Source of the DNA: Lentzea californiensis
Lineage (GTDB): Bacteria; Actinomycetota; Actinomycetes; Mycobacteriales; Pseudonocardiaceae
DNA length: 64,000 bases
Assembly (NCBI RefSeq): GCF_024648825.1
Contig: NZ_JANBBE010000006.1
Coordinates: 434,001 to 498,000, forward strand
Direction: 5' to 3'
The translations under genes and the position numbers were made by a program. How positions within the stretch are numbered: position 1 is the stretch's first letter; every line of letters starts with the position of its first letter. Positions 7,557 through 16,101 of this stretch are shown piece by piece. Under the pieces are notes generated by a model. The model had not been told where the DNA came from. It worked only from the letters and a program-made list of their open reading frames with translations, and did not search any database.

Positions 7557-8551
7557 CGGGTCACCTCCGCGACGGCCGCGACGACCTCGGCGGGTTCCAC
7601 GAGGTCGAGGCAGGGGTGGCCGGGTACTGGACAGTTGCGGGCACGGCTGTCGCGGCACGGCGCGTGCTGGTCGCCGAGCAGGACATGCCTTCCGTGCGGT
7701 GCCCATCGGGCGGCGGGCACGACGGGTGCGAACAACGACACGACCGGTGTGCCGACCGCGACCGCGAGGTGGGCGGGGCCGGTGTTGCCGACGACGACCG
7801 CCTCGGCACCGGCCAGCACGCCGCTCAGCTCGCGGAAGGTGGTGCGCCCGCCCAGATCGGTCCCGCACGCGCCGGCGACGTGCCCGGTCAGGCCGGTTTC
7901 CGCCGGTCCGCCGGTCACGACCACGCGATGCCCCGCCGCGTTCAACGCGACCACGGCCTTCGCCCACCGGTCGGGCGACCAGGTGCGGGCGGGCGCCGTC
8001 GCACCTGGGTGCACCACCACGTACGGGTGGCTCAGTTCCTCGTGCACCAGTTCGGCTCTGGGCGGGTCGAGCACGGCAAGCCCGCCGTCGTCTCCCGGCG
8101 GCAGCTCGAACCCGGCCGCGCGCGCGACCTGCAACGCCCGTTCGGCCTCGGGCACGTCCGGATCGCCGGTCAGCCGCACGTCCAGCAGCGAACCGGGGTA
8201 GTCGGTCGAGCGCGCCACGACCTTCGGCACCCCGGCGAGCCGCAGCAGCAGGGCCAGTGGCAACGGGCTCTGGTGGAACGACGTCAGCACCAGCGCCACG
8301 TCGGCCCGGATGCCGTGCACCAGTGCGACCACGGCCTCGATGTCGATCGGCCGGACCTCGGGCGCCGGGTAGACGATCCACGGGCACTCCCACTCGACGA
8401 TCCGGTTCACGCCGGGCAGCAGTCCGGCCGCCCGCACTCCGCCGGGCCCGCACAGCAGGACGACCTCACCGGACGCGGCCGCCGCGCGGATCGCCGGACC
8501 CGCGAGCAGGACGTCGCCGTCACTGTCCAGCCGCGCCACCAACGTCCTCAC
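7553..8551 (-). CDS. Glycosyltransferase family 9 (heptosyltransferase-like)
   Basis: 332 residues from a GTG at 8551 that overlaps the gmhB TGA as GTGA; the ORF is open further upstream only out of gmhB's frame. It has the GT9 pattern: an N-terminal LDSDGDVLLAGPAIRA, PGATAPARTWSPDRWA at the domain joint, and VGNTGPAHLAVAVGTPVV, the ADP-heptose-binding loop typical of lipopolysaccharide heptosyltransferases. The C-terminal tail has four cysteines (HAPCRDSRARNCPVPGHPC), which I would not expect in the enterobacterial enzymes. Its place between gmhB and the GT4 gene makes ADP-heptose the likely donor. Confidence 0.85.
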   Translation of the reverse strand: MRTLVARLDSDGDVLLAGPAIRAAAASGEVVLLCGPGGVRAAGLLPGVNRIVEWECPWIVYPAPEVRPIDIEAVVALVHGIRADVALVLTSFHQSPLPLALLLRLAGVPKVVARSTDYPGSLLDVRLTGDPDVPEAERALQVARAAGFELPPGDDGGLAVLDPPRAELVHEELSHPYVVVHPGATAPARTWSPDRWAKAVVALNAAGHRVVVTGGPAETGLTGHVAGACGTDLGGRTTFRELSGVLAGAEAVVVGNTGPAHLAVAVGTPVVSLFAPVVPAARWAPHGRHVLLGDQHAPCRDSRARNCPVPGHPCLDLVEPAEVVAAVAEVTR

Positions 8552-9063
8552 AGGATCATCTCCATCGCGGCGCGCAGGTCCGCGGCGGTGCGCGGCGCGC
8601 GTTCGACCTCGTCCGGCCGGGTCACCTCGGTGGGGACCAGCACGGACGTCGCGCCCGCGTTGCGCGCGGCCACCACGTCGGCCTCGATGTCTCCCACGAC
8701 CACCGTGCGATCCGGCCTCACGCCGAGCGCCTCGCAGGCCCTGAGCACCAGGCCGGGGGCGGGTTTGCGGCACGCGCAGCCGTCGTCCGGGTGGTGCGGG
8801 CAGATCTGCCACGTGCCGAACGGCCCGAGCAGCTCCTCGACGCGGGCGTTGACCGCGCGCACCTGGTCCTCGGTCAGCAGTCCCCTGCCGATTCCGGACT
8901 GGTTGCTCACCACTCCGGTGCGCACACCGCGTGCGCGCAGGTCCCTGACCGCTTCGCGAGCGCCGGGCATCAGCTCCACTCGAGCCGGGTCGCCGTTGTA
9001 CGGCACATCACGGACGAGCGTGCCGTCGCGGTCGAAGAGCACCGCCTCGATGGTCCGATCCAT
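8548..9063 (-). CDS. gmhB: D-glycero-D-manno-heptose 1,7-bisphosphate 7-phosphatase
   Basis: 171 residues, a HAD-family phosphatase. The nucleophile motif FDRDGT places Asp11 and Asp13; VSNQSGIGRG is motif II. A zinc loop CPHHPDDGCACRKPAPG gives Cys88, His90, Cys96 and Cys98, the ligand set of GmhB but with a shorter loop than in Escherichia coli. GDIEADVVAARNAGA is motif IV. The enzyme removes the 7-phosphate between the two HldE steps. It is the first gene of the operon; the promoter should lie in 9064-9162. Confidence 0.92.
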   Translation of the reverse strand: MDRTIEAVLFDRDGTLVRDVPYNGDPARVELMPGAREAVRDLRARGVRTGVVSNQSGIGRGLLTEDQVRAVNARVEELLGPFGTWQICPHHPDDGCACRKPAPGLVLRACEALGVRPDRTVVVGDIEADVVAARNAGATSVLVPTEVTRPDEVERAPRTAADLRAAMEMIL

Positions 9064-9162
9064 AGAGGAGATTTAGCCGAGAAAAACGGCTTGAAACGCT
9101 ACTCAGAGAAGCGATTCCCGACACGCCGAGTGAGGATGTGTTGCCCGCGGTGATGACGGTCC

Positions 9163-9558
9163 TCACGAACGGGCGGCCGCCGTCGCCCGTTCGTTCGCCT
9201 TGGCGATCGCGTCGACCAGCTCGTTCTTGCTCATCCGGGACCGGCCGTCGATCTTCAGCCGCCTCGCGACGTCGTAGAGGTGTTCCTTGCTCGCGTTCGC
9301 GTCCACCCCACCGGCGGTCTCGCCCTGCGCCGGCGTGCTCCTCGCCGCCTGGGGGTCGGACGGTCCTTTCTCGTCCTTCGCTTCCCAGTGGTCGCCGACC
9401 TTCTCGAACGAGTGCTTCAGCGCGGAGAACGCCGTGCGGTGTGCACGTTCGCCCTCTCCGTAGGTCTCCACGGCCGCGTCGTGGGCCTTGATCCAGGTGC
9501 GTTGCGCCTTCCGCGACGAGCGCGCCAGGGTGCTGGGGAGTTCCTCTCGTCCGGGCAT
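9163..9558 (-). CDS. ChaB-like protein with Rho-N/SAP-type C-terminal domain
   Basis: 131 residues from the ATG at 9558, preceded by GGAGG at good spacing. The N-terminal half is a ChaB-type fold (PGREELPSTLARSSRKAQRT and the following AHDAAVETYGEGERAHRTAF). A Gly/Ala-rich linker follows. The last 45 residues (SKEHLYDVARRLKIDGRSR, MSKNELVDAIAKA) form a Rho N-terminal-like or SAP-like helix-extended-loop-helix that usually binds nucleic acid. ChaB in Escherichia coli is linked to a cation antiporter, but actinobacterial versions with this tail have no settled role. The ALDH gene diverges 44 bases away. Confidence 0.8.
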   Translation of the reverse strand: MPGREELPSTLARSSRKAQRTWIKAHDAAVETYGEGERAHRTAFSALKHSFEKVGDHWEAKDEKGPSDPQAARSTPAQGETAGGVDANASKEHLYDVARRLKIDGRSRMSKNELVDAIAKANERATAAARS

Positions 9559-9602
9559 GCTTCCTCCATGTTTCGACCGGGACGTCCGGGTACCCGTCTC
9601 GC

Positions 9603-10940
9603 ATGACCGCCACCCACGCCATCGACGTCCACAGCCCACTCGACGGTCAGCTGGTCGGCTGGCTCCCGGCCGCGTCCGAAACCGAGACGACGACAGCGGT
9701 GGCGGCCGCCAGGAAAGCGCAGACCGCCTGGGCCGCCACGCCCGCGGACGAACGCGGTGCGGCGGTGAGGGCGGCCGCCGCGGACCTCCGGTTGCGGGCC
9801 GGCGACCTGGCGACCGTGGTGCAGACCGAGACGGGCAGGCCGTTCGCGTCGGCACGGGAGGGCGTGCTCGCGGGCGCGTCCACGCTGGAGCAGTACGCCG
9901 AGCTCGGCCCGGTCCACCGCGGACGGTCGCTGCTCGGTTCGGCCGTGGACTTCATGGTTCCGGAACCGCGCGGTGTCGTCGTGGCGCTCACGCCGTGGAA
10001 CGACCCTGTTGCCGTCGCGTGCGGACTGCTCGGCGCGGCGCTGGTCACGGGGAACGCCGTGCTGCACAAGCCGAGTGAACGCTGCCCGCACACCGGCATG
10101 CTGCTCGACACGGTGCTGCGGCCCCACTTCCCGGAGGACGTGCTGCGGACGTTGATCGGTGACGGAACGACGGGCGCGCAGCTCGTGCGCGAAGACGTCG
10201 ACGTCGTCGCGCACGTCGGCAGCACGAAGACGGGCCGTGACATCGCGCAGGCGTCGCGGGCGAAGTTGTTGCTGGAGAACGGGGGCAACGATCCGTTGCT
10301 CGTCGACGCGGACGTCGATCCGGAGCGGGCGGCCGAGCAGGCGGCGCTCGGGGCGTTCACCAACGCGGGCCAGCTCTGCACGTCGGTGGAACGGATCTAC
10401 GTGCACGAGGCCGTCTCCGAGGCGTTCATCGAAGCGCTGTGCGCGAAGGCGAAGGAGTGGACGGCCGGCGCACAACCGTTGGTGGACAACAGGCATCGCG
10501 AGTTCGTGCACGCCCAGGTCGCCGAAGCGCTCGAAGCCGGCGCGCGAGCGCTGACCGGCGGCGAGATCCCGGCCGGACCCGGCGCGTTCTACCCGGCGAC
10601 CGTGCTCACCGGCTGCACGCCGAGCATGCGGATCATGCGCGAGGAGACGTTCGGCCCGGTGGCGCCGATCTGCGTGGTGCCGTCGTTCGACGAAGGCCTG
10701 CGCGAGGCGTGCTCCGGCGAGTACGGCCTGGCGGCGACGGTGCTGACCCGGTCGATGGAGCACGCGCAGAAGGCCTGGCGTGCGCTGCCGGTCGGGACGG
10801 TGAAGGTGAACGCCGTGTTCGGTGGCGCTCCCGGTGGCGCGGCTCAGCCTCGTGGCGCGTCCGGCACGGGGTTCGGCTACGGGCCCGAACTGCTCGACGA
10901 GATGACCACCGTCAAGGTCGTGCACCTCGGCCTGCCGTGA
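9603..10940 (+). CDS. Aldehyde dehydrogenase family protein
   Basis: 445 residues, slightly short for the family. Catalytic residues are visible: Asn133 in TPWNDPV, Lys156 in HKPSE, Glu225 in LLLENGGND, and nucleophile Cys259 in NAGQLCTSVER. The usual LELGGK is altered to LENGGND, which points away from betaine/aldehyde-dehydrogenase groups and toward small-aldehyde or succinate-semialdehyde-like enzymes; I cannot name the substrate. The 3' end overlaps the convergent GT9 gene by 29 bases. No ribosome site stands out before the ATG. Confidence 0.85.
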   Translation: MTATHAIDVHSPLDGQLVGWLPAASETETTTAVAAARKAQTAWAATPADERGAAVRAAAADLRLRAGDLATVVQTETGRPFASAREGVLAGASTLEQYAELGPVHRGRSLLGSAVDFMVPEPRGVVVALTPWNDPVAVACGLLGAALVTGNAVLHKPSERCPHTGMLLDTVLRPHFPEDVLRTLIGDGTTGAQLVREDVDVVAHVGSTKTGRDIAQASRAKLLLENGGNDPLLVDADVDPERAAEQAALGAFTNAGQLCTSVERIYVHEAVSEAFIEALCAKAKEWTAGAQPLVDNRHREFVHAQVAEALEAGARALTGGEIPAGPGAFYPATVLTGCTPSMRIMREETFGPVAPICVVPSFDEGLREACSGEYGLAATVLTRSMEHAQKAWRALPVGTVKVNAVFGGAPGGAAQPRGASGTGFGYGPELLDEMTTVKVVHLGLP

Positions 10941-11775
10941 CCAGCCGGAAGTTCCTGACCGCGGCCAGGACCTCGTCCACGGTGATCCGCAGCAGACCGG
11001 GGTCCGGCTCGGAGGCGAACGTGTCGCCCGTTCCGCCGTGCCACAGCACGTGGTGCGGCCCAGAGCGCGGACCCCACAGGCTCGGTGACATCGGGCCGAA
11101 CAGCAGGACGGACGGCGTGCCGTAGGCCGTCGCGACGTGCGCCACCCCGGTGTCACCGCAGATCACGAGTCCGGCCGTGGCGACGAGGTCGAGCAGCTGG
11201 GCGAGGCTGCCGCACACGGGTTCGGGCACGACCCGGCGAGCCGCTTCGAGCTCGGGCGGACTGGCCGTCACCACGACGTCGTGGCCGTCCAGTTCCCCGA
11301 CCACCGCCGCGAACCGCTCCACCGGCCACCTGCGCGCGCCATGGCTCGCTCCTGGGTGGACCACGATCCGCTCGGTTCGCGCTCCGGCCGCAGGCAGCCG
11401 CAGATCGTCGGCGTCGCACGGAATTCCGTGCCGTTCCAGCAGATCGCACCACCTCAGCACCTCGTGCCGGTCCTCCGGCCACTCGTCGTATGTGATCAGC
11501 TGCCGGGGCCGCGTGGCCCTCAGCCGCTCGACGCTCTGCGGTCCGCGGCCGTGCAGGTTGACGGCGAGATCAGGGCTGTCGTACTCGATGTGCGTGAGGC
11601 CGTCGGTCGGCAGCAGCCGGTCGACCGCGTCGATCCTCACTACCGCGTCGGCCAGCCAGGCGGGCGCCGCGAGCGTGATCTCGGCATCGGGGTACGCGCG
11701 GCGCAGCCCGCGCAGTGCGGGCACCGCGGCGAGCAGGTCGCCCAGTCCGAGTGCCCGCAACACCAGGATTCGCAT
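10912..11775 (-). CDS. Glycosyltransferase family 9, second copy
   Basis: 287 residues, starting MRILVLRALGLGDLLAAVPA, a textbook GT9 N terminus. VVHPGASHGARRWPVERFA and CGDTGVAHVATAYGTPSVLL are the domain-joint and donor-binding motifs. GGGAGGT precedes the ATG at 11775. It lies 52 bases downstream of the GH3 gene on the same strand, and may read through from that operon or use its own promoter. It is separated from the heptose operon by the ChaB and ALDH genes and is probably a second heptosyltransferase. The terminal 9 codons overlap the convergent ALDH gene. Confidence 0.85.
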   Translation of the reverse strand: MRILVLRALGLGDLLAAVPALRGLRRAYPDAEITLAAPAWLADAVVRIDAVDRLLPTDGLTHIEYDSPDLAVNLHGRGPQSVERLRATRPRQLITYDEWPEDRHEVLRWCDLLERHGIPCDADDLRLPAAGARTERIVVHPGASHGARRWPVERFAAVVGELDGHDVVVTASPPELEAARRVVPEPVCGSLAQLLDLVATAGLVICGDTGVAHVATAYGTPSVLLFGPMSPSLWGPRSGPHHVLWHGGTGDTFASEPDPGLLRITVDEVLAAVRNFRLVTAGRGARP

Positions 11776-11827
11776 CGATGTACCTCCCGGCGACGCATAC
11801 CCGCCGTGCGCCCGGATACACCCGCGC

Positions 11828-13654
11828 CTACAACCCGTGCCCGAACGGGAAGAGCGGGTCCTCGTACCCCGCGACGTCCTCGGGATGCCGCCGCACCTGT
11901 TCCATGGAGCGCGGCAGGTCGAACGGCAGCCTGCCCTCCGGTTTGACGACCCCCGACAGCGCGTCGGCCAGGGCCTCGTCGGTGGTGCCGTAGCTGACCA
12001 CCAGCGTCGACACGACCGGGAGCAACGGTGTCAGCACCGCGGCGCGGTCCAGCGTCACGTCCACGACCAGCGGGCAGGCCGCGGAGATCCGGGCCAGGCG
12101 CGCGGCGAGGCCCGGCGGGAACTCCAGCGAGCCCTGGTGGAACCACGATTCCAGGAACAGGTCCGACCGCGGCTCGAACGGCGCCATCAGCCGCACCAGC
12201 GCGACGTCCGCCTCTTCCGGTGTGGCGACCACGGTTCCCAGACGTGCGGCGACCTCGGGTGAAACGTTCTCCACGTAGAGCTTGAGGCCGGGCGCCAGTA
12301 GCAACCGGGCCGTGTCCTCCCCCGCCTGCAGGACGGTGACCGACCGGGCCTGCGCTGCGTGGCCCTCGTCGCGGAAGTCCTTCCGGCCCACGGTCTCCGC
12401 CGCGCGGTCCTCGTCCACGAACGGGTCGTCGAAGAGGCCCAGGCGGAACTTCACGGCGAGGAGCCTGCGGGCCGACTCGTCGATGCGGGCCTCGCTCACG
12501 CGTCCCTGCGCCACCAGTTCCAGCAGCACGTCGACGCATTCCTCGCCGCCGAACTGGTCGGCACCCGCCTCGAGGATCAGCTCCATCCGGCCGTGCGCGT
12601 CGAGGTGTTCGACGCCCCAGGCACGGGCGGGGAGAACCTTGTCGCCCACGTGGTTGTCCATGACGAGTTCCCAGTCGGTGAGCACCACGCCGTCGAAACC
12701 GAGGCCCTCGCGCAGCATCCCGGTGACCACCTGGCGGTTGTAGCCGAACCCGACCTCCGCGATCGGCTCGCCGTCCACCTCCAGCCCGATCGGCATGCCG
12801 TAGTACGGCATCACGGCCGCGGTGCCCGCCTCGACGACGGCGCGGAAGGGAGCGAGGTGGTCGGCGAACCGGCCGCCGGGGTAGACCTGCTCGCGCCCGT
12901 ACGGGAAGTGCGCGTCCTCGCCGTCCTTCTGCGGGCCCCCGCCGGGGAAGTGCTTGCTGGTGCAGGCTACCGACTCCCGTCCCAGTGCCGGGCCCTGGAA
13001 GCCGCGCACGTACGCCACGGCCAGGTCCGCCGTCAGGGCGCTGTCCTGGCCGAACGTGCCCGCCTGCCTGGCCCAGCGCGGTTCGGTGGCCAGGTCGATC
13101 GCCGGGTGCAGCGCGCAGCGGATGCCGGCCGCGACGTACTCCTGGCGCGCGATGTCGGCGAACCGTTCCACCAGGGCCGGGTCGCGCAGCGCGGCGAGTC
13201 CCAGCGACTCGGGCCACTGGGAGAACGCCTTGGCGCTGAACGACACCCCGGCGTTCTCGAGGAACGCGTGCCGCGGGTCGGTGGAGATGGTCACCGGGAT
13301 GCCGTGCGGCGTGCTCTCGGCGATGAGCTGGAGGTTGTTGTACCAGCGCGCCGCCATCCGTGCGTCGTGCAACGCGTGCACGTTGAAGTGCGACAGGTGT
13401 TTCCGCGTCACCACCACGCTCGTCGGCGACTTGCTGATGTCGCCGGGGGCCTCCTTCACCGTGCCGTCCGCACCCGCCTCGATGACGGTGTGGAACAGCA
13501 GGCCCGCCTTCTCCTCCAGCGAGAGACGGCCCAGCAGGTCCTCGACCCGGTGGGCCACGGGCAGCCGCGGATCCTCGAAGGGGTCCATGACGCCGTTGCC
13601 GTTGAGGTCGCGGTACTCGGCACCGTCCTCGGAGATCAGCCGAACCGGCCGCAT
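11828..13654 (-). CDS. Glycoside hydrolase family 3 (beta-glucosidase-like)
   Basis: 608 residues from the ATG at 13654, which has GGAGG 7 bases upstream; a second ATG at 13675 overlaps the previous stop and would add 7 Gly/Ser-rich residues. The GH3 N-terminal barrel shows SKHFPGGG (about 233-240) and the nucleophile Asp327 in GVVLTDWELV. The C-terminal alpha/beta sandwich follows, ending PLFPFGHGL. No signal peptide, so it acts in the cytoplasm on imported oligosaccharides. As last gene after the binding protein, permeases and secreted glycanase it likely frees glucose from beta-gluco-oligosaccharides. Confidence 0.88.
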   Translation of the reverse strand: MRPVRLISEDGAEYRDLNGNGVMDPFEDPRLPVAHRVEDLLGRLSLEEKAGLLFHTVIEAGADGTVKEAPGDISKSPTSVVVTRKHLSHFNVHALHDARMAARWYNNLQLIAESTPHGIPVTISTDPRHAFLENAGVSFSAKAFSQWPESLGLAALRDPALVERFADIARQEYVAAGIRCALHPAIDLATEPRWARQAGTFGQDSALTADLAVAYVRGFQGPALGRESVACTSKHFPGGGPQKDGEDAHFPYGREQVYPGGRFADHLAPFRAVVEAGTAAVMPYYGMPIGLEVDGEPIAEVGFGYNRQVVTGMLREGLGFDGVVLTDWELVMDNHVGDKVLPARAWGVEHLDAHGRMELILEAGADQFGGEECVDVLLELVAQGRVSEARIDESARRLLAVKFRLGLFDDPFVDEDRAAETVGRKDFRDEGHAAQARSVTVLQAGEDTARLLLAPGLKLYVENVSPEVAARLGTVVATPEEADVALVRLMAPFEPRSDLFLESWFHQGSLEFPPGLAARLARISAACPLVVDVTLDRAAVLTPLLPVVSTLVVSYGTTDEALADALSGVVKPEGRLPFDLPRSMEQVRRHPEDVAGYEDPLFPFGHGL

Positions 13655-13671
13655 GCCACTACCTCCACCAC

Positions 13672-15252
13672 TCATCGGACTCGGCTCGCGCCGAACTCCT
13701 CGACACCGATCACCGGGCGCAGTGCGCGTTCGACCGCCGGTGTCGAGAACGCCCTGCGGATCACGTCGCGGCACAGCACGTTCCCGATCGCTCCCATGAC
13801 CATCGCCTGGTCCAGCGAGAGGTAGCGGCGCGCGATCGTGCCCGACCGCACGGCGACCGCGTCGAAGAACCCGCCCGTCCCGTAGGCGCGGAGGTCCTCC
13901 TGGATCTTCACCAGGTTCGTGTACGCCTCGTCGCGTTCGTGCATCATCGCCAGGAACGCCGCGTGCGGGGTGACCACGCCGTCGCCGAAGACCGGTGTCG
14001 GCGCGGTGGCCGGGCGGCACGTGCCGAAGCCCGCGTCGTAGTTCGTCATCTCCTGGTCGGAGAAGTAGCCGCTGGCGGGGTTCCCCGGCTCGCCGCCGGG
14101 TCCCATGCCGAGCGCGTCGACGCCGTACTCGCGGTAGCCGCCGGCCGGGTTGCTGGACGGGCTGAAGCCCCAGAACCCGTACTTCGCCTCAAGCAGCCCG
14201 TGTTCGCGTTGCGCGCGGACGTGCAGCGGGTGGTTGCGGCCCCACGACCGCGGCGCCCACTTCGCCTCGGGCACGAACACGTCCGGCATGAGCTCCTCGA
14301 ACATCGAGCCGCCCCAGCCCGGCACGATCCGCATGCCGCGGTAGGTGTAGGCGCCCTCGAAGACGTCGACGCCGTAGTAGGTCCGGTTCTCCCCCACCGG
14401 CTGCGTCTCGTGCCACGACCAGTCGCACGAGGCCGGCAGGGTCCGCCACATCGCGAAGTACTGCTTCGGCGGGATCTGGCCGGTGATGATGCCGAGGTAG
14501 CTGGTGATGCGCGTCTCGGACACCGTAGTGTCGTAGTGGTGCGTGGTCAGCCACACGGGGTCGCCGCCGATGTGCGTGCCCTGGTACACCCCGCCCGGCC
14601 GGTCGTGGTCGAACGGGAAGAACCCGCCGTGGACCAGGCCACCCGGCCGCACGGGGTGCGCGGGGTCGTCGCCGGGGTTGTAGAAGGCGTCCCACCGCAT
14701 CCGGGCGAAGATCCGCCGCGCCGGACCCGCCGCGGCGCGGTCGGACTCCGCCACGACGAGCAGTGCCGCGCCGAGCCAGCCGTTGTCCACGCTGGAGCAG
14801 AACGGGTGGACCGTCGCGCCGGTACCGGGCCAGGCCCGCAACGCCTTCCCGGTCGCCTCGTCGTACCAGTTGAAGTACATGCCGCTCGCGGTGTGGTGCT
14901 CCATCCGCTCCACTGTGGACAGCGTGCGGACGAGCCGGGCGGACGCCTCCCCCTGCGTGATGAAGCCGAGTTCGCGGGCCACGACCGTCGACCACAGGTA
15001 GCCGCCGATGTTCGTCGGCGAGGTGTAGCCGGAGCGGTCGGCCGGGGCGAGCGACTCGGGGATGTTGTCGGCGGGCAGTCCCGTGGTCGCCGGGGTCATG
15101 GCGACGAGGCTGCGCCAGGTGTCGCGGGCCCATCCGCGGATCCGGACGGGGTCGGCGTGCCCGGGTGCGGCGACGGCCGGGGCGGGAACGGCGAGGGAGG
15201 CCGCGCTCGCGGCGAGCAGGGTTCGGCGGCTGATCCTGGCTGGCGATGTCAT
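13672..15252 (-). CDS. Tat-exported glucoamylase-like glycanase (PF10091 type, GH144-like)
   Basis: 526 residues from the ATG at 15252. The N terminus ISRRTLLAASAASLAVPAPA is a twin-arginine signal, with cleavage expected after AVAA. The mature part is an (alpha/alpha)6-type protein: GYLWSTVVARELGF, FCSSVDNGWLGAALL, then YGFWGFSPSSNPAGGYREYG and VVTPHAAFLAM, stretches characteristic of the glucoamylase-like Pfam family that includes GH144 endo-beta-1,2-glucanases. Despite the family name it is not a starch glucoamylase. It is placed between ABC permeases and a GH3 enzyme, the arrangement of a beta-glucan utilisation locus. Linkage specificity is inference. Confidence 0.78.
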   Translation of the reverse strand: MTSPARISRRTLLAASAASLAVPAPAVAAPGHADPVRIRGWARDTWRSLVAMTPATTGLPADNIPESLAPADRSGYTSPTNIGGYLWSTVVARELGFITQGEASARLVRTLSTVERMEHHTASGMYFNWYDEATGKALRAWPGTGATVHPFCSSVDNGWLGAALLVVAESDRAAAGPARRIFARMRWDAFYNPGDDPAHPVRPGGLVHGGFFPFDHDRPGGVYQGTHIGGDPVWLTTHHYDTTVSETRITSYLGIITGQIPPKQYFAMWRTLPASCDWSWHETQPVGENRTYYGVDVFEGAYTYRGMRIVPGWGGSMFEELMPDVFVPEAKWAPRSWGRNHPLHVRAQREHGLLEAKYGFWGFSPSSNPAGGYREYGVDALGMGPGGEPGNPASGYFSDQEMTNYDAGFGTCRPATAPTPVFGDGVVTPHAAFLAMMHERDEAYTNLVKIQEDLRAYGTGGFFDAVAVRSGTIARRYLSLDQAMVMGAIGNVLCRDVIRRAFSTPAVERALRPVIGVEEFGASRVR

Positions 15253-15272
15253 GTGAGTCCCCTTCGGACTTC

Positions 15273-16100
15273 TCACTTGATGCCGGTGGTCGCGATGCCT
15301 TCGATGAAGCGCCGCTGGAAGACGAGGAACACGAGCAGGACCGGGACGACGACGATCGTGGCCCCGGCGAGCAGCAGGCCGTACTGGATCGAGTTCTGGC
15401 CGGTCGAGTAGAGGGCGAGCGCGACCGGGAGCGTGTACTCGCTCTCCTGCTGCGCCACCACCAGCGGCCACAGGAAGTTGTTCCAGCTTCCCAGGAACGT
15501 GAGGATGCCGAGCGTGGCGAGCGCCGGGCCGCACAGCGGCAGGATGATCCCGGCGAAGATGCGGACCTCGCCGGCGCCGTCCACCCGTCCGGCGTCGAGC
15601 AGCTCCTTCGGCAGACCGACGATGTACTGGCGCATCAGGAAGACGCCGAACGGCGAGACGAGGAACGGCAGGATCAGCGCGGGCAGCGAGTTAGCGAGGC
15701 CCGCGTTGACGACGAGGACGTACAGCGGCACGAACGTGACCACACCGGGGATCATCAGGGTCGCCATGACGACCACGAAGAGCGCCCGCTTGCCCCGGAA
15801 CTCCAGCATCGCCAGTGCGTAGCCGACCATCGAGCAGAAGATCAGGTTGCCGGCGGTCACCAGCACGGCCACGATCGCCGAGTTGAGGAAGTACGTCCCG
15901 AACTGCAGGCGGGCGAACAGCTGCGTGTAGTTGTCCAGCGAGGCGGCCTCGGGCAGCCACGTCGGCGGGTTGGCCCGGATCTCGCCCTCGCCCTTGAAGC
16001 TGCCGAGGACCATCCAGGCGAACGGCGAGACGACGGCGACGAACGCGACCGTGAGCGGAACGTAGATCCACCAACGGTTCTTCGTGCGGCTTGCGGTCAT
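15273..16100 (-). CDS. Carbohydrate ABC transporter permease (MalG-type)
   Basis: 275 residues with six predicted membrane spans, the first at WWIYVPLTVAFVAVVSPFAW. The EAA loop ELLDAGRVDGAGEVRIFAGI that docks the ATPase is clear. Belongs to the CUT1 family and pairs with the permease encoded just upstream. No ATPase is encoded in the operon, so a shared MsiK-type ATPase elsewhere is the probable energy source, as in many actinomycete sugar importers. Confidence 0.9.
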   Translation of the reverse strand: MTASRTKNRWWIYVPLTVAFVAVVSPFAWMVLGSFKGEGEIRANPPTWLPEAASLDNYTQLFARLQFGTYFLNSAIVAVLVTAGNLIFCSMVGYALAMLEFRGKRALFVVVMATLMIPGVVTFVPLYVLVVNAGLANSLPALILPFLVSPFGVFLMRQYIVGLPKELLDAGRVDGAGEVRIFAGIILPLCGPALATLGILTFLGSWNNFLWPLVVAQQESEYTLPVALALYSTGQNSIQYGLLLAGATIVVVPVLLVFLVFQRRFIEGIATTGIK

Positions 16101-16101
16101 G

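Noticed and set aside
9559..9602. Phage attachment or insertion site in the short gap beside ALDH
   Set aside because: The gap is only 44 bases, with ordinary divergent-promoter character and no direct repeats or integrase nearby.
13676..14020. N-terminal extension of the GH3 protein to 730 residues
   Set aside because: The extra codons run antisense-like through the end of the glycanase gene and lack protein character; ATG 13654 has a GGAGG site.
13672..15252. Starch-type glucoamylase
   Set aside because: The name comes from the Pfam family; the protein lacks GH15 motifs and the operon lacks alpha-glucan enzymes, so a beta-glucan role fits better.
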